Part shown: positions 21,098 to 30,654 of the stretch, piece after piece | How positions within the stretch are numbered: the first letter of the stretch is position 1 | How the letters are laid out: each line of letters starts with the position of its first letter | Origin: Flavobacteriales bacterium | GTDB taxonomy: Bacteria; Bacteroidota; Bacteroidia; Flavobacteriales; CAJXXR01 | DNA length: 64,000 nt | Direction: 5' to 3' | Assembly: GCA_025210805.1 (NCBI GenBank) | Contig: JAOAQX010000028.1 | Span: forward strand, 149,391-213,390 | Notes under the pieces: model-generated | Databases searched by the model: none | What the model was told of the DNA's origin: nothing | The model's input: only the letters and a program-made list of their open reading frames with translations | Position numbers and translations under genes: made by a program

Positions 21098-22213
21098 ATG
21101 AAAAAAGTTAGCATCATATTTTCACTCATTCTTTTATCCATTATAGCTTCTTGTGGAGGAGGAAAAACAGAGTCAAAATTCAATACAAATATTGCGGTGG
21201 AATACGCAGAGGCAGATACGGCAATCTTGATTCAAATAAATCCAAAATCAGCGATGCCAATAGATACCCTCTATTTTACGGATAACCGAGCAAATTATGG
21301 ATTTGATATTGATACTCCAGGGTTTTACTCTTTGATTTTTAATAATAAAAAAGCCACAACGCTTTTCTTGGAGAAGGGAGATGATATTTCAATAAAATCT
21401 TCGGAAAACGAAAAGGAAAATTTTGTAATCAAAGGTTCAGAAACCTCTCAAAGAATAGAACAATTATTCTACTACCAAGAAGAATATCAAAAGAAGCTTA
21501 AAGAAATGACCGAAGCGAGTCAAGCAGATATGATGAATCTAAATAGAGATTCATTTATGCTGGCTGTTGGAAGTGTGGATAGAGGTTTTAAAAAGCAATT
21601 GCGTTCTTTTATTGAGGAAAAACCAAATTCTCCTGCAGCTCTTTTGGCTATTTACCAAGGAAATCGTGAAGGATTAGTTTTTGATTTATTTCAAGATGTT
21701 GAATTGTTTGAATCTGTGCATAAAAATATTTCTGAGGCAAAACCAGCCTTAAAAAGTCATTTAGATTTTTTAAAGAAAAATATAGACAAAACGATTGCTC
21801 CAAATTTCACCTTGCCTGATACAAAAGGGAAACAAGTTTCTTTAAAAGAGTATGAAGGAAATTGGATCTTTGTAGATTTTTGGGCATCTTGGTGTAAGCC
21901 ATGTAGAGCTCAAAATCCTGAATTGGTAAAAATCCATAAGGAATTCCCGGATCTTAAAATGGTTTCGGTATCATTAGATGGTTTGCCAAATCAAAAAGAT
22001 CCTAAAAAAGAATGGCTTAAGGCGATTAAAAAAGATAAACTTTCTTGGGTAAATCTTTCGGATCTAAAAGGAGGAAATACAGAAGTAGTAAGACTTTATG
22101 AATTCCAAAGTATTCCTATGAAAGTACTGATAAATCCTCAAGGGAAAATCGTTCTAAGAAACGGATCTTTAGAGACATTTCGTAGTAAGCTAAACGAGGC
22201 TTTTAATAAATAA
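21098..22213 (+). CDS. TlpA-like thioredoxin-fold lipoprotein (with DUF4369-type N-terminal region)
   Basis: A lipoprotein of 371 residues (signal ending I-I-A-S-C, lipid cysteine 19). The first ~120 residues resemble the DUF4369 domain found before thioredoxin folds in Bacteroidota. A helical linker follows, and then a TlpA/AhpC-TSA domain with W-C-K-P-C (Cys266, Cys269) and the cis-proline segment S-I-P-M-K. It should act as a thiol-disulfide oxidoreductase facing the periplasm; partner unknown. The gene starts 3 bases after gatB. Confidence 0.87.
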   Translation: MKKVSIIFSLILLSIIASCGGGKTESKFNTNIAVEYAEADTAILIQINPKSAMPIDTLYFTDNRANYGFDIDTPGFYSLIFNNKKATTLFLEKGDDISIKSSENEKENFVIKGSETSQRIEQLFYYQEEYQKKLKEMTEASQADMMNLNRDSFMLAVGSVDRGFKKQLRSFIEEKPNSPAALLAIYQGNREGLVFDLFQDVELFESVHKNISEAKPALKSHLDFLKKNIDKTIAPNFTLPDTKGKQVSLKEYEGNWIFVDFWASWCKPCRAQNPELVKIHKEFPDLKMVSVSLDGLPNQKDPKKEWLKAIKKDKLSWVNLSDLKGGNTEVVRLYEFQSIPMKVLINPQGKIVLRNGSLETFRSKLNEAFNK

Positions 22214-22222
22214 GCATTCTTT

Positions 22223-23002
22223 TTGGCAAATAGCAAGCAAAATATTTATCTCGCTTCCGATTTTCATTTTGGGGTTCCCAATTATCAAGAAAGTCTTACA
22301 AGAGAGAAAAAGGTCATTCGTTGGTTAGAATTTATTGAAGATAAAGCCAAAGAGATTCATCTTGTAGGAGATATTTGGGATTTTTGGTTCGAATATAAAT
22401 ACACTGTACCTAAAGGGAATGTAAGACTTTTGGGTACATTGTCAAGACTGATTGATCAAGGAATAGAAATTCATTTCTATACAGGTAATCATGATATGTG
22501 GACTTTTGGTTATCTCGAAAAAGAGATTGGAATGAAAGTCTATAAAAAACCTCAAGAATTCACCTATTTTGGCAAAAAATACCTCATCGGTCATGGTGAT
22601 GGATTAGGTCCTGGTGATCGGTCTTACAAAATGCTTAAAAAACTGTTTGCAAATAAGTTTCTGCAGTGGTGTTTGGCAAGGCTTCATCCTAACTTTGTTC
22701 TGTGGATTGCTTCTTATTTCTCCAAGAGAAGTAGAGTAGCAAATGTGGAAAAAGATAAAATTTTTCATAAAGAAGAGGAATGGTTGTATCAGTATTGCAT
22801 AGAAAAAAACCATAAAGATTTTCATGATTTTTATATTTTCGGACACAGACATTTACCGATAAATATAGATCTTGAGAACCAAAGTAAATACATAAATCTA
22901 GGCGAGTGGATTAATTACTGCTCTTATGTGCAAATTACACCTGAGAATACCTCACTTTTATTTTTCGAATCTGAAAACGAAATGGTTTTTGGCTTAAATT
23001 GA
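22223..23002 (+). CDS. lpxH: UDP-2,3-diacylglucosamine diphosphatase
   Basis: A calcineurin-like phosphoesterase of 259 residues. Metal-site motifs run in order: S-D-F-H-F-G, G-D-I-W-D-F, G-N-H-D-M-W, G-H-G-D-G and F-G-H-R-H. This set and the W-F-E-Y segment identify LpxH, which removes UMP to make lipid X in lipid A synthesis. The start is TTG at 22223, nine bases after the thioredoxin gene; it gives A-N-S-K-Q-N-I-Y-L-A-S-D-F-H-F, the right family start. It is the second TTG start in this operon. Confidence 0.9.
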   Translation: MANSKQNIYLASDFHFGVPNYQESLTREKKVIRWLEFIEDKAKEIHLVGDIWDFWFEYKYTVPKGNVRLLGTLSRLIDQGIEIHFYTGNHDMWTFGYLEKEIGMKVYKKPQEFTYFGKKYLIGHGDGLGPGDRSYKMLKKLFANKFLQWCLARLHPNFVLWIASYFSKRSRVANVEKDKIFHKEEEWLYQYCIEKNHKDFHDFYIFGHRHLPINIDLENQSKYINLGEWINYCSYVQITPENTSLLFFESENEMVFGLN

Positions 23003-23057
23003 TTTAAAAGTTCCTTTCTTTTGAAATTCAGTTGTAATAGAACTAGAAAAAAAATAC

Positions 23058-23087
23058 AAAAACTCAACAAGAAAATGTTGAGTTTTT
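23058..23087 (+). terminator. Intrinsic terminator after lpxH
   Basis: A 12-bp stem (AAAAACTCAACA 23058-23069 with TGTTGAGTTTTT 23076-23087), a 6-base loop and an uninterrupted T-tract running to 23090. It is a canonical end for the gatB-lpxH operon. Confidence 0.85.
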
Positions 23088-23097
23088 TTTGCATAAA

Positions 23098-23127
23098 AAA
23101 AGGATGTCTCGCACCAAACATCCTTTT
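23098..23127. terminator. Second hairpin downstream of lpxH
   Basis: AAAAGGATGT (23098-23107) pairs with ACATCCTTTT (23118-23127) across a 10-base loop. It lies 10 bases after the end of the lpxH terminator's T-tract and is T-rich on both strands, so it could stop transcription in either direction. Confidence 0.55.
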
Positions 23128-23315
23128 AAAACCAAATTACATTTTTAATTTGAATATTTTATTTAAACGTAATATCTAATTATACTCGTAATTCATCTAA
23201 TAAAAAATTGCAAAATTCAATTCTCAAAGTTAATCCCTACTTGATCACGTTGTTTTAGTGAATTCAAAATCCTAAATATTACAGTGCAAATATATTAGGA
23301 GAAAAACATTAGAGG

Positions 23316-23335
23316 AATACCCTTTTTGGGGTATT
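23316..23335 (+). terminator. Third hairpin, before the alpha/beta hydrolase gene
   Basis: AATACCC (23316-23322) pairs with GGGTATT (23329-23335) and runs into TTTGTTT. The rest of 23128-23430 has no gene. Because it lies 96 bases before the hydrolase ATG at 23431, it may act as a leader attenuator or a backup terminator. Confidence 0.4.
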
Positions 23336-23430
23336 TTTGTTTAGCATCCTTGTATCATTTAGTTAAAATATTGATATATAGGTTTTTGTATTTCATCGCG
23401 CATCTTTTAAATTTATTTATACCAAGAATT

Positions 23431-24180
23431 ATGAAAGTAAAAGACAGATTAACAGTCATTTTTCTACATGGGAACTCATCTTCGGCAAAAATTTTCGAAG
23501 ATGTAGTTAAGAGTCCTGTTTTGAAAATGGAGAAAATTGCTATGAGCTTTTCTGGACATGATCAAATAGATTTTATCGAAAAAAGACCTCATGGTTTATT
23601 GGAACAATATTGCCAAGAAGTACTAGATGTGACCGATAATATTTTAAATGATGTCGTTTTAGTGGGGAATTCAATGGGTGGTTATGTTGCTCTTGAAGTT
23701 GCAGAAAGAATAAAGAATTTAAAAGGCTTAGTGATTATGGGAACTGCTCCTATTACGGGCCCACAGGATATGGAAAAGGCATTTTTGCCCTCAGAGTCTT
23801 TAGCTATTTTTTTAAAGCCAGAATCTACCGAAGACGAAGTAGGACAAGCGATAGAATCTGCTGTTTATGACAAAAAAACAATTCCGTTTCATACTGAGTC
23901 TTATTTTCAAACAGACCCAAGAGTAAGAACATCTATGGGAATTGAATTAACGCAAGGGCAGATGAAAAATCAATTTGAAATCTATACCACATTGCCCATC
24001 AAAAAAATGATTATTCATGGAGCAATGGATCCTACACTGTCTATAGAATACCTTAAGGAAGTGGATGAAATTGCAGGAGAAAAAAGCCGCTTATCAATTT
24101 TAGAAAAATGTGGTCATTATCCTAGTATAGATGCACCATTGGACTTTATAAATAAATTGAATTCATTCCTAAGTGAGTAA
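23431..24180 (+). CDS. Alpha/beta hydrolase
   Basis: An alpha/beta-hydrolase of 250 residues. The oxyanion segment is F-L-H-G-N-S-S-S, the nucleophile elbow is G-N-S-M-G-G, and the catalytic histidine is probably in K-C-G-H-Y-P near the end. I chose the ATG at 23431 because the frame upstream (to a TTG at 23326) encodes a hydrophobic lead that overlaps a hairpin. The substrate is unknown. The LuxR-type regulator begins 10 bases downstream and may be co-transcribed. Confidence 0.8.
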   Translation: MKVKDRLTVIFLHGNSSSAKIFEDVVKSPVLKMEKIAMSFSGHDQIDFIEKRPHGLLEQYCQEVLDVTDNILNDVVLVGNSMGGYVALEVAERIKNLKGLVIMGTAPITGPQDMEKAFLPSESLAIFLKPESTEDEVGQAIESAVYDKKTIPFHTESYFQTDPRVRTSMGIELTQGQMKNQFEIYTTLPIKKMIIHGAMDPTLSIEYLKEVDEIAGEKSRLSILEKCGHYPSIDAPLDFINKLNSFLSE

Positions 24181-24190
24181 TATCTGGTAA

Positions 24191-24886
24191 ATGAGCGAAG
24201 TAATTAAAAATCAACATATAGGAAATCAAATGCTCGCCATGAAAATGCGAAATTTGTATAAGGAAGATATCGATAAATTTAAAGATTTAGCCGATTATTT
24301 CTCCTTGTCCTATTATGTAAATGGAAGAAATGTTAAAGAATATTATGACTTTTCAAAACACTTGTACACCAAAGGACACAATGTAGAAAAATTGTTTGAA
24401 AAAGGATTTTCGTACCTCAAAGAAATATCAGACCAAAAAAGCTTAGAATGGACCTTAATAAAAACGGAACAGTTAAATAGATCAGAAGACTTCTTGTCTA
24501 TTTGTAGTTACCCACAATTAATGGCTTTAGATAGAGAGCCCGAGGTAATTCTCACCAATAAGCTTATTTTGGACTCCGAAAAAAATATTAGTTTTTTGAA
24601 TTTTATGTCGGAACTTGGTGTAATCGGAGAAATTATAAAAGAATTGGTGCCTAATCTTTATAAAGATAGAGAAAGATGGATGCTTCTTCAATCTCTTACA
24701 AAAAGAGAAAAAGATATCATTCAAGAATTAGCAACAGGAAAAAAACTCTATGATATTTCTGATGCTATGTGTGTAACAGAAAGTACGCTAAGAACACACA
24801 AAAAAAATGTCTATAGAAAGTTGGGAATTCACAACAGTAGAGAACTTGTTCGCTATGCTTTAATTATGGATTTGATTTTAGATTAG
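24191..24886 (+). CDS. LuxR-type helix-turn-helix regulator
   Basis: A protein of 231 residues. The C-terminal ~60 residues form a LuxR/GerE DNA-binding domain: L-T-K-R-E-K-D-I-I-Q-E-L-A-T-G, then the recognition region E-S-T-L-R-T-H-K-K-N-V-Y-R-K-L-G. The N-terminal 160 residues are mostly helical and charged and match no domain I recognise; there is no receiver-type aspartate pattern. It probably senses a signal through that region. Targets are unknown. Confidence 0.8.
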   Translation: MSEVIKNQHIGNQMLAMKMRNLYKEDIDKFKDLADYFSLSYYVNGRNVKEYYDFSKHLYTKGHNVEKLFEKGFSYLKEISDQKSLEWTLIKTEQLNRSEDFLSICSYPQLMALDREPEVILTNKLILDSEKNISFLNFMSELGVIGEIIKELVPNLYKDRERWMLLQSLTKREKDIIQELATGKKLYDISDAMCVTESTLRTHKKNVYRKLGIHNSRELVRYALIMDLILD

Positions 24887-24936
24887 CTAAAATTCGTTTT
24901 AATTTTCAGAACTTTATTAAATAAAATTACGAACAG

Positions 24937-24969
24937 TTGTTCACATCTCAATTGGCATAACTATCTTTG
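24937..24969 (+). promoter_or_regulatory. Promoter of uvrA
   Basis: TTG at 24937-24939 and TATCTTTG at 24962-24969, 22 bases apart, which fits TTG-N17-23-TAnnTTTG. It lies about 67 bases before the uvrA ATG, so uvrA has its own promoter after the regulator gene. Confidence 0.6.
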
Positions 24970-25035
24970 TGGTTTGGTGAATTTAAAGATCTTCAAAGGA
25001 TCATTCACTTCAAAAACAGAACCTTTCAATAGAAG

Positions 25036-27882
25036 ATGACATTGGATAATAAAGAACAATACCTCGAAGTCTTTGGTGCTCAAGAGCACAACCTCAAAAA
25101 TATAGATGTATCCATTCCTATGGATAAACTGGTAGTAATTACTGGGCTTAGTGGAAGTGGAAAATCTTCTCTTGCTTTTGATACGATTTATGCAGAAGGG
25201 CAAAGGCGATATATCGAAACATTTTCTTCCTATCTCAAGAATTTTTTGGGAAATATGGAAAGACCCAAAGTAGATAAAATCAATGGTTTGAGTCCTGTGA
25301 TTTCTATAGAGCAAAAATCTACGAATAAAAATCCTAGATCTACTGTGGGAACCATTACGGAAATCTATGATTTTCTTCGTTTAATGTATGCCCGTCTTTC
25401 CGACGCTTATTCCTATAACACAGGAGAAAAGATGGTGCAATTTTCTGATGAAGAAATTTTAAAGAGAATCAATGATCGTTTTCAAGGTCAAAAAGTAGCG
25501 ATTCTTGCACCAGTAGTCAAAAACAGAAAAGGACATTATAGAGAGCTCTTAGAAAGTATTCGTAAAAAAGGATTCATTTTCGCATGGATCGATGGAGAAA
25601 TGCGAGAACTGGAACTTGGAATGAAGCTCGATCGATATAAAAATCACGATATTGATATTGTGATAGATCGTTTGAGTATAAAAGCAGGAAATGAGGAACG
25701 CTTGAAAAGCTCAGTGGAATTGGCTCTCAAAAATGGGAATAATGTTTTAAGGATTTATAATTATGACAGCCAAGAACTAACCTATTTTAGTAGAGAACTG
25801 ATGTGTTCTTCAACAGGATTGGCGTATCCAAGTCCAGAACCCAATAGTTTTTCTTTCAATTCTCCTAAAGGGGCTTGTCCTGCGTGTAGAGGAATTGGGG
25901 AAAAACATGTATCGGATATTTCTAAAATAGTTCCCGACGAAGAATTGAGTATTAAGCAAGGAGTAATTCAGCCACTTAAAAACAAGAAAAGTCTTTGGGT
26001 AAAACAACAAATAGAGGCTATTTGTAAACGTTTTGCATTCAAAGATACTACCCCTTGGAAGGAGATTCCCGAAGAGGGGAAAAATGCGTTACTTTATGGT
26101 TTCAAAGGTTCTGTAAAGTCTATAAATGAAGCCGTGGGTGTTCGCCAAGAAGTGAAAATTGATTTTGGTGGTTTTGTAAATTATATTCAAGAGCAATTTG
26201 AGCAAGAGGATTCTCAAAAAATTAAAAGAGAAGCATCGGAATATATTTCCAAAATAGCTTGTCCAGACTGTGGAGGTCAAAAACTGAAAATAGAATCATT
26301 ACATTTTAAGATAAACGAAAAAAATATTGCCGAAGTATCTTCCTTAGATATTTTGACTTTAAAAAACTTTATAAAAGAAACAGAAGGAAATTTTTCTTCA
26401 AAAAAACAAAAAATTGCCGAGCAAATCCTTTTAGAAATCAATAAAAGAATAGACTTTTTACTTGATGTAGGGCTGGGTTATTTGTCTTTGGGTCGCCAAG
26501 TAAAAACATTATCAGGTGGAGAATCTCAAAGAATAAGATTAGCTACACAAATAGGATCGCAGTTAGAAGGCGTACTCTATATTTTGGATGAACCAAGTAT
26601 TGGACTTCACCAAAGAGATAATACACGATTGATAAACTCTTTGAAATCACTAAGAGATATAGGGAATTCTGTGATGGTCGTAGAGCACGATAGAGAAATC
26701 ATGGAAGAGGCTGATTATATCCTAGATTTAGGACCTGGGGCAGGTAAAAATGGAGGATCTATCATCGCTCAAGGAAAGCTAGAAGACATCATGAGAGATT
26801 CCCCAAGTACGGGAGCGTATCTCAATTTTGAAAAATACACACCACTTTCTCAAAAAAGAGAAGGAAATGGAGAAATCATAGAACTGATAGGAGCTACAGG
26901 GAATAACCTCCAAGATGTGCATCTCAAATTACCACTAGGAAAATTAGTGGCAGTTACTGGAGTTTCAGGCTCTGGAAAATCTACCTTAATCAATGAAACC
27001 TTATATCCTATTCTAAATCATCATTTTTATCGAGCGGTTAAAAAACCGATGCCTTACAAAGAAATAAAAGGGATAGAAAACATCGATAAAATAGTGGATA
27101 TAGATCAAGCACCTATTGGGCGTTCGCCAAGATCAAATCCTGCAACTTATACAGGAGTTTGGACACCCATAAGAAAATTATTTGCAGAGGTTCCTGAGGC
27201 AAAAATTAGAGGTTATAAAATAGGACGTTTTTCTTTTAATGTAAAAGGAGGACGCTGTGAAGAATGCCAAGGAGGTGGGCAAAAACTCATCGAAATGAAT
27301 TTTTTACCAGATGTATATGTTCCTTGTGAAACCTGTAGAGGAAAACGCTTTAATAAAGAAACGTTAGAGATTCGATACAAAGGAAAAAACATCAACGATA
27401 TTTTGGAAATGAGTATCAAAGAAGCTGCTCAATTTTTCGATCAAATTCCTTCTATCTACCGTCATTTAAAAACCTTAGTTGATGTGGGGCTAGGTTATAT
27501 CCATCTAGGACAATCTTCCACAACGCTTTCTGGAGGGGAAGCACAGAGGGTGAAACTGGCATCAGAACTGAGTAAAAGAGATACAGGTAAAACACTCTTT
27601 ATTCTTGATGAACCTACAACAGGACTCCATTTTCAAGATGTTCATGTTTTAATGGAAGTTCTTAATGCTATTGTGGACAAAGGAAATACCGTAGTGGTGA
27701 TAGAGCATAATATGGACGTGATTAAAAATGCTGATCATATTATTGATTTAGGACCAGAAGGAGGAGATAGAGGAGGAGAAATCATGGCAGAAGGAGACCC
27801 TTATGAATTGATGGAAAAAGACACGCTAACTGCCAAATACCTCAAAGAAGAAATAGAAAAACACTTAAAATTTGCCAAATAA
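25036..27882 (+). CDS. uvrA: Excinuclease ABC subunit A
   Basis: A full-length UvrA of 948 residues. Two ATPase modules are seen: Walker A at about 37-44 (G-L-S-G-S-G-K-S) and about 642-649 (G-V-S-G-S-G-K-S), with signatures L-S-G-G-E-S-Q and L-S-G-G-E-A-Q. Zinc ligands appear as C-P-A-C, C-P-D-C, C-E-E-C and C-E-T-C. It recognises DNA damage and loads UvrB in nucleotide excision repair. The nrnA-like gene begins 4 bases downstream. Confidence 0.96.
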   Translation: MTLDNKEQYLEVFGAQEHNLKNIDVSIPMDKLVVITGLSGSGKSSLAFDTIYAEGQRRYIETFSSYLKNFLGNMERPKVDKINGLSPVISIEQKSTNKNPRSTVGTITEIYDFLRLMYARLSDAYSYNTGEKMVQFSDEEILKRINDRFQGQKVAILAPVVKNRKGHYRELLESIRKKGFIFAWIDGEMRELELGMKLDRYKNHDIDIVIDRLSIKAGNEERLKSSVELALKNGNNVLRIYNYDSQELTYFSRELMCSSTGLAYPSPEPNSFSFNSPKGACPACRGIGEKHVSDISKIVPDEELSIKQGVIQPLKNKKSLWVKQQIEAICKRFAFKDTTPWKEIPEEGKNALLYGFKGSVKSINEAVGVRQEVKIDFGGFVNYIQEQFEQEDSQKIKREASEYISKIACPDCGGQKLKIESLHFKINEKNIAEVSSLDILTLKNFIKETEGNFSSKKQKIAEQILLEINKRIDFLLDVGLGYLSLGRQVKTLSGGESQRIRLATQIGSQLEGVLYILDEPSIGLHQRDNTRLINSLKSLRDIGNSVMVVEHDREIMEEADYILDLGPGAGKNGGSIIAQGKLEDIMRDSPSTGAYLNFEKYTPLSQKREGNGEIIELIGATGNNLQDVHLKLPLGKLVAVTGVSGSGKSTLINETLYPILNHHFYRAVKKPMPYKEIKGIENIDKIVDIDQAPIGRSPRSNPATYTGVWTPIRKLFAEVPEAKIRGYKIGRFSFNVKGGRCEECQGGGQKLIEMNFLPDVYVPCETCRGKRFNKETLEIRYKGKNINDILEMSIKEAAQFFDQIPSIYRHLKTLVDVGLGYIHLGQSSTTLSGGEAQRVKLASELSKRDTGKTLFILDEPTTGLHFQDVHVLMEVLNAIVDKGNTVVVIEHNMDVIKNADHIIDLGPEGGDRGGEIMAEGDPYELMEKDTLTAKYLKEEIEKHLKFAK

Positions 27883-27886
27883 GCTT

Positions 27887-28882
27887 ATGCTAAAAATATC
27901 ATTAGATCAAGTAGAAAATATTGTTTGTATTGCTCATAAAGGACCCGATGGAGATGCTGTAGGAAGCACGGTTGCACTAGCCTCTTTTTTAAACAAAATG
28001 GGAAAGAATGCACAGGTCGTTTTGCCTAATCCAGCACCACCATATTTGCAATTTATGCCAAAAACTGATAAGATTATTAATCATGATAATCATCCTGAGC
28101 AAGCTAAAAAACTCCTTGCAGAAGCTGATCTTATTTTTTGTTTAGATTTTAATACTCCAGCTAGAGTAGGAACTCTAGAAAAGGCTTTGGTAGAAAGTAA
28201 AGCATATAAAGTGATGATAGACCATCATCTTTATCCTGCGGATTTTTGCAATGAAATAATTTCCAAACCCGAAATTTCTTCAACTTGCCAGTTGGTTTTT
28301 GATTTTATGGCAACTATTGATGAAACATTGATCTATGATCAAGAGATTATGACTTCCATTTATACAGGGATTCTGACAGATACAGGTTCTTTTAGATTTA
28401 GTTCTGTAGATGGAAGAACTCATGAAATAGCACAAAAATTTATTGACAGAGGCTTTGATCATGAACGTATTCATCGGGAAATATTTGATCAAAACAAGAT
28501 TGAAAGAATGAAGTTGATGGGATATTGTATCCATCAAAAAATGGAAATATTGGAAAAAGAGTCATTGGGAATTCTGACAATTACTCAAGAAGAATTAAAT
28601 GAGTTTTCTTGTGAAAAATCGGATACTGAAGGATTTGTAAATATGCTTCTTTCTCTAGAAGGAGTGGAGGTTGCAGGATTTTTTATCCAACAAGGAGAAA
28701 TGACAAAACTCTCTTTTAGAGCAGTAGGAAACTGGAATGTAAACGAAATAATGAGTGAATATTTTGAGGGAGGCGGACATAAAAGTGCCGCTGGAGGTCA
28801 GTTTAAAGGCAATCCTGAGGAAACAGTGCATTTTTTCTATGAAAATGTTCTTCCTACACTTTCAAAATACCATCATGAGTAA
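27887..28882 (+). CDS. DHH-family phosphoesterase (NrnA-like nanoRNase/pAp phosphatase)
   Basis: A protein of 331 residues with DHH motifs: A-H-K-G-P-D-G-D-A near the N-terminus, F-C-L-D-F-N, and I-D-H-H. The C-terminal DHHA1 domain ends with the G-G-G-H-K-S-A-A-G-G signature. NrnA enzymes degrade 2-5 nt RNAs and dephosphorylate pAp. I chose the ATG at 27887 over a TTG at 27872 that would overlap uvrA. Its stop overlaps the methyltransferase start (ATGAGTAA). Confidence 0.88.
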   Translation: MLKISLDQVENIVCIAHKGPDGDAVGSTVALASFLNKMGKNAQVVLPNPAPPYLQFMPKTDKIINHDNHPEQAKKLLAEADLIFCLDFNTPARVGTLEKALVESKAYKVMIDHHLYPADFCNEIISKPEISSTCQLVFDFMATIDETLIYDQEIMTSIYTGILTDTGSFRFSSVDGRTHEIAQKFIDRGFDHERIHREIFDQNKIERMKLMGYCIHQKMEILEKESLGILTITQEELNEFSCEKSDTEGFVNMLLSLEGVEVAGFFIQQGEMTKLSFRAVGNWNVNEIMSEYFEGGGHKSAAGGQFKGNPEETVHFFYENVLPTLSKYHHE

Positions 28883-29354
28883 AAAAGAAGAGCGTACCCA
28901 AGCTTTTGGAGAGAATGGCTATTTCGGAATCGGAATTGTGACACCAAAGAACGAGTATAATATTGGCTCTCTTTGGAGAACAGCTTATTTAATGGGAGCA
29001 AGCTTTATCTTTACAATAAAAAAAAGGTATAAAAAGCAAAGCTCCGACACTACGAAATCTTGGACTAAAATACCTCTTTTTCATTTTGAAGATATTCATG
29101 ATCTCAAAAAACATTTACCTTACCAATGCCAGCTTATCGGAGTAGAAATGGCAGACAATGCTCATTGGTTACAGGATTTTGAACATCCAAAACGTGCCAT
29201 TTACCTTCTGGGAGCTGAGGATACAGGTTTGCCCAAATATATTGCCCAAGAATGTCATGAGCTCATCAAAATCCCATCAGTTTTAGATCGTTCATTAAAT
29301 GTTGCAAACGCAGGCTCGGTAATTCTTTATGATAGATTAGTAAAAACAAAGTGA
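28875..29354 (+). CDS. SpoU/TrmH-family RNA 2'-O-methyltransferase
   Basis: A SPOUT methyltransferase of 159 residues. The knot motifs are seen: N-I-G-S-L-W-R-T near the start (motif 1), L-L-G-A-E-D-T-G-L (motif 2) and S-L-N-V-A-N-A-G-S-V (motif 3). There is no N-terminal substrate domain, so the target (tRNA or rRNA) is not clear. The ATG at 28875 overlaps the upstream stop by 8 bases; a longer frame upstream would lie inside the previous gene. Confidence 0.87.
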   Translation: MSKKEERTQAFGENGYFGIGIVTPKNEYNIGSLWRTAYLMGASFIFTIKKRYKKQSSDTTKSWTKIPLFHFEDIHDLKKHLPYQCQLIGVEMADNAHWLQDFEHPKRAIYLLGAEDTGLPKYIAQECHELIKIPSVLDRSLNVANAGSVILYDRLVKTK

Positions 29355-29445
29355 TATTTATCAAATGGTTTTATGTCATTTTTTAAAAAGAATGTAAGGC
29401 ATTGTATTTTGAAAGGACTAAACGATAGTTTTAAACAACAAGAAA

Positions 29446-30147
29446 ATGAAAAAATTAGTATTAGCCCTTTTGCTACTTGTGTCTCAACTTGGAATGAGTC
29501 AAACAAGTATTTTTAATGAATTATTGAATAAACATGTTAGTTCTCAGGGAAAAGTAGATTATGCAGGACTTCAAAAAAATGAAGCAAAGCTTGATAAGTA
29601 TCTAGATTACTTATCAAACCTTAATATGGATGGATGGAATAAGAAGAAAAAAATGGCAACACTAATGAATGCCTACAATGCTTATACCATCAAATTGATT
29701 CTAAAAAATTACCCAACAAAAAGCATTATGAACATCAAAGAAGGGGGTAAAAATGCTTGGGCGATTCGGATTGCCAAAATAGGAAATAAAACCTATACTT
29801 TGGATGAACTAGAAAATAAAGTACTCAGAGTAAAATATTTTGATCCTAGAATTCATGTAGGGGTAAATTGTGCGGCAAAATCATGTCCGAAATTGCATAA
29901 TAAAGCCTTTACAGCCGCCAATATGGACAGAGAGTTAGATCAATTGATGCGTCAGTTTATTAATGACTCATCTAGAAATATGATCTCTAAGAATGAAGTA
30001 AAACTGTCGAAGATTTTTGAATGGTACCGTGTAGATTTTGAGAAAAAAACGAGCCTTATTGAATATATTAATAAATATTCTCGTACTGCCGTGAACACAA
30101 ATGCCCAGACAAAGTTTATGGAGTATAATTGGCAACTAAACAAATAG
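29446..30147 (+). CDS. DUF547 domain protein, exported
   Basis: A protein of 233 residues with a signal peptide (cleavage near G-M-S-Q-T). The DUF547 core is clear: N-A-Y-N-A-Y-T-I-K-L, then H-V-G-V-N-C-A-A-K-S-C-P. The biochemical role of DUF547 is unknown, but the family is often found in arsenosugar-type cassettes with the three genes that follow here. Spacing to the rhodanese gene is zero bases. Confidence 0.87.
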   Translation: MKKLVLALLLLVSQLGMSQTSIFNELLNKHVSSQGKVDYAGLQKNEAKLDKYLDYLSNLNMDGWNKKKKMATLMNAYNAYTIKLILKNYPTKSIMNIKEGGKNAWAIRIAKIGNKTYTLDELENKVLRVKYFDPRIHVGVNCAAKSCPKLHNKAFTAANMDRELDQLMRQFINDSSRNMISKNEVKLSKIFEWYRVDFEKKTSLIEYINKYSRTAVNTNAQTKFMEYNWQLNK

Positions 30148-30654
30148 ATGAAACAGTTTTTTCTACTTATTTTTTTAGGATTTTTTTCTGTAAATCTCAG
30201 CTTTGGTCAAAGCAAAGAGTTTTGTGCAACAATAGATAACTTGTTGAGTTTTTCTGTGGACACCATAATGCCCCAGACATTGGCAAATAAAAACCTGAAA
30301 GATTTTATCATATTAGATACCCGTCAAGAGAAAGAATATCTCACAAGCCATCTAGCAAATGCTCAATTTGTAGATTATGATCGTTTTGATATTGCAGATT
30401 TCAAGAAGAAAAACCCCAATACTTTTAAACCCGTTTTGGTGTATTGTACAGTGGGTTACCGAAGCGAAAAAATAGGAGAAAAACTCAAAAAAGAAGGTTA
30501 TCGTTTTGTCTATAATCTATATGGAGGAATTGTAGAATGGAAGAATCAAGAAAATCGTATCTTGAACCTACAAAACAAAACCACAGAAGAAGTACATACG
30601 TATTCCAAGGAATGGAGTAAATGGCTATTGAAAGGAATTAAAATTTATGACTAA
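30148..30654 (+). CDS. Rhodanese-like domain protein, exported
   Basis: A protein of 168 residues with a signal peptide (S-F-G-Q-S cleavage region) and one rhodanese domain. The active-site loop is Y-C-T-V-G-Y-R-S with the catalytic cysteine at about 109. It probably handles sulfane sulfur or another thiophilic group (arsenic is possible) in the periplasm. It ends with an 8-base overlap (ATGACTAA) with the glycosyltransferase gene, showing tight operon coupling. Confidence 0.87.
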   Translation: MKQFFLLIFLGFFSVNLSFGQSKEFCATIDNLLSFSVDTIMPQTLANKNLKDFIILDTRQEKEYLTSHLANAQFVDYDRFDIADFKKKNPNTFKPVLVYCTVGYRSEKIGEKLKKEGYRFVYNLYGGIVEWKNQENRILNLQNKTTEEVHTYSKEWSKWLLKGIKIYD

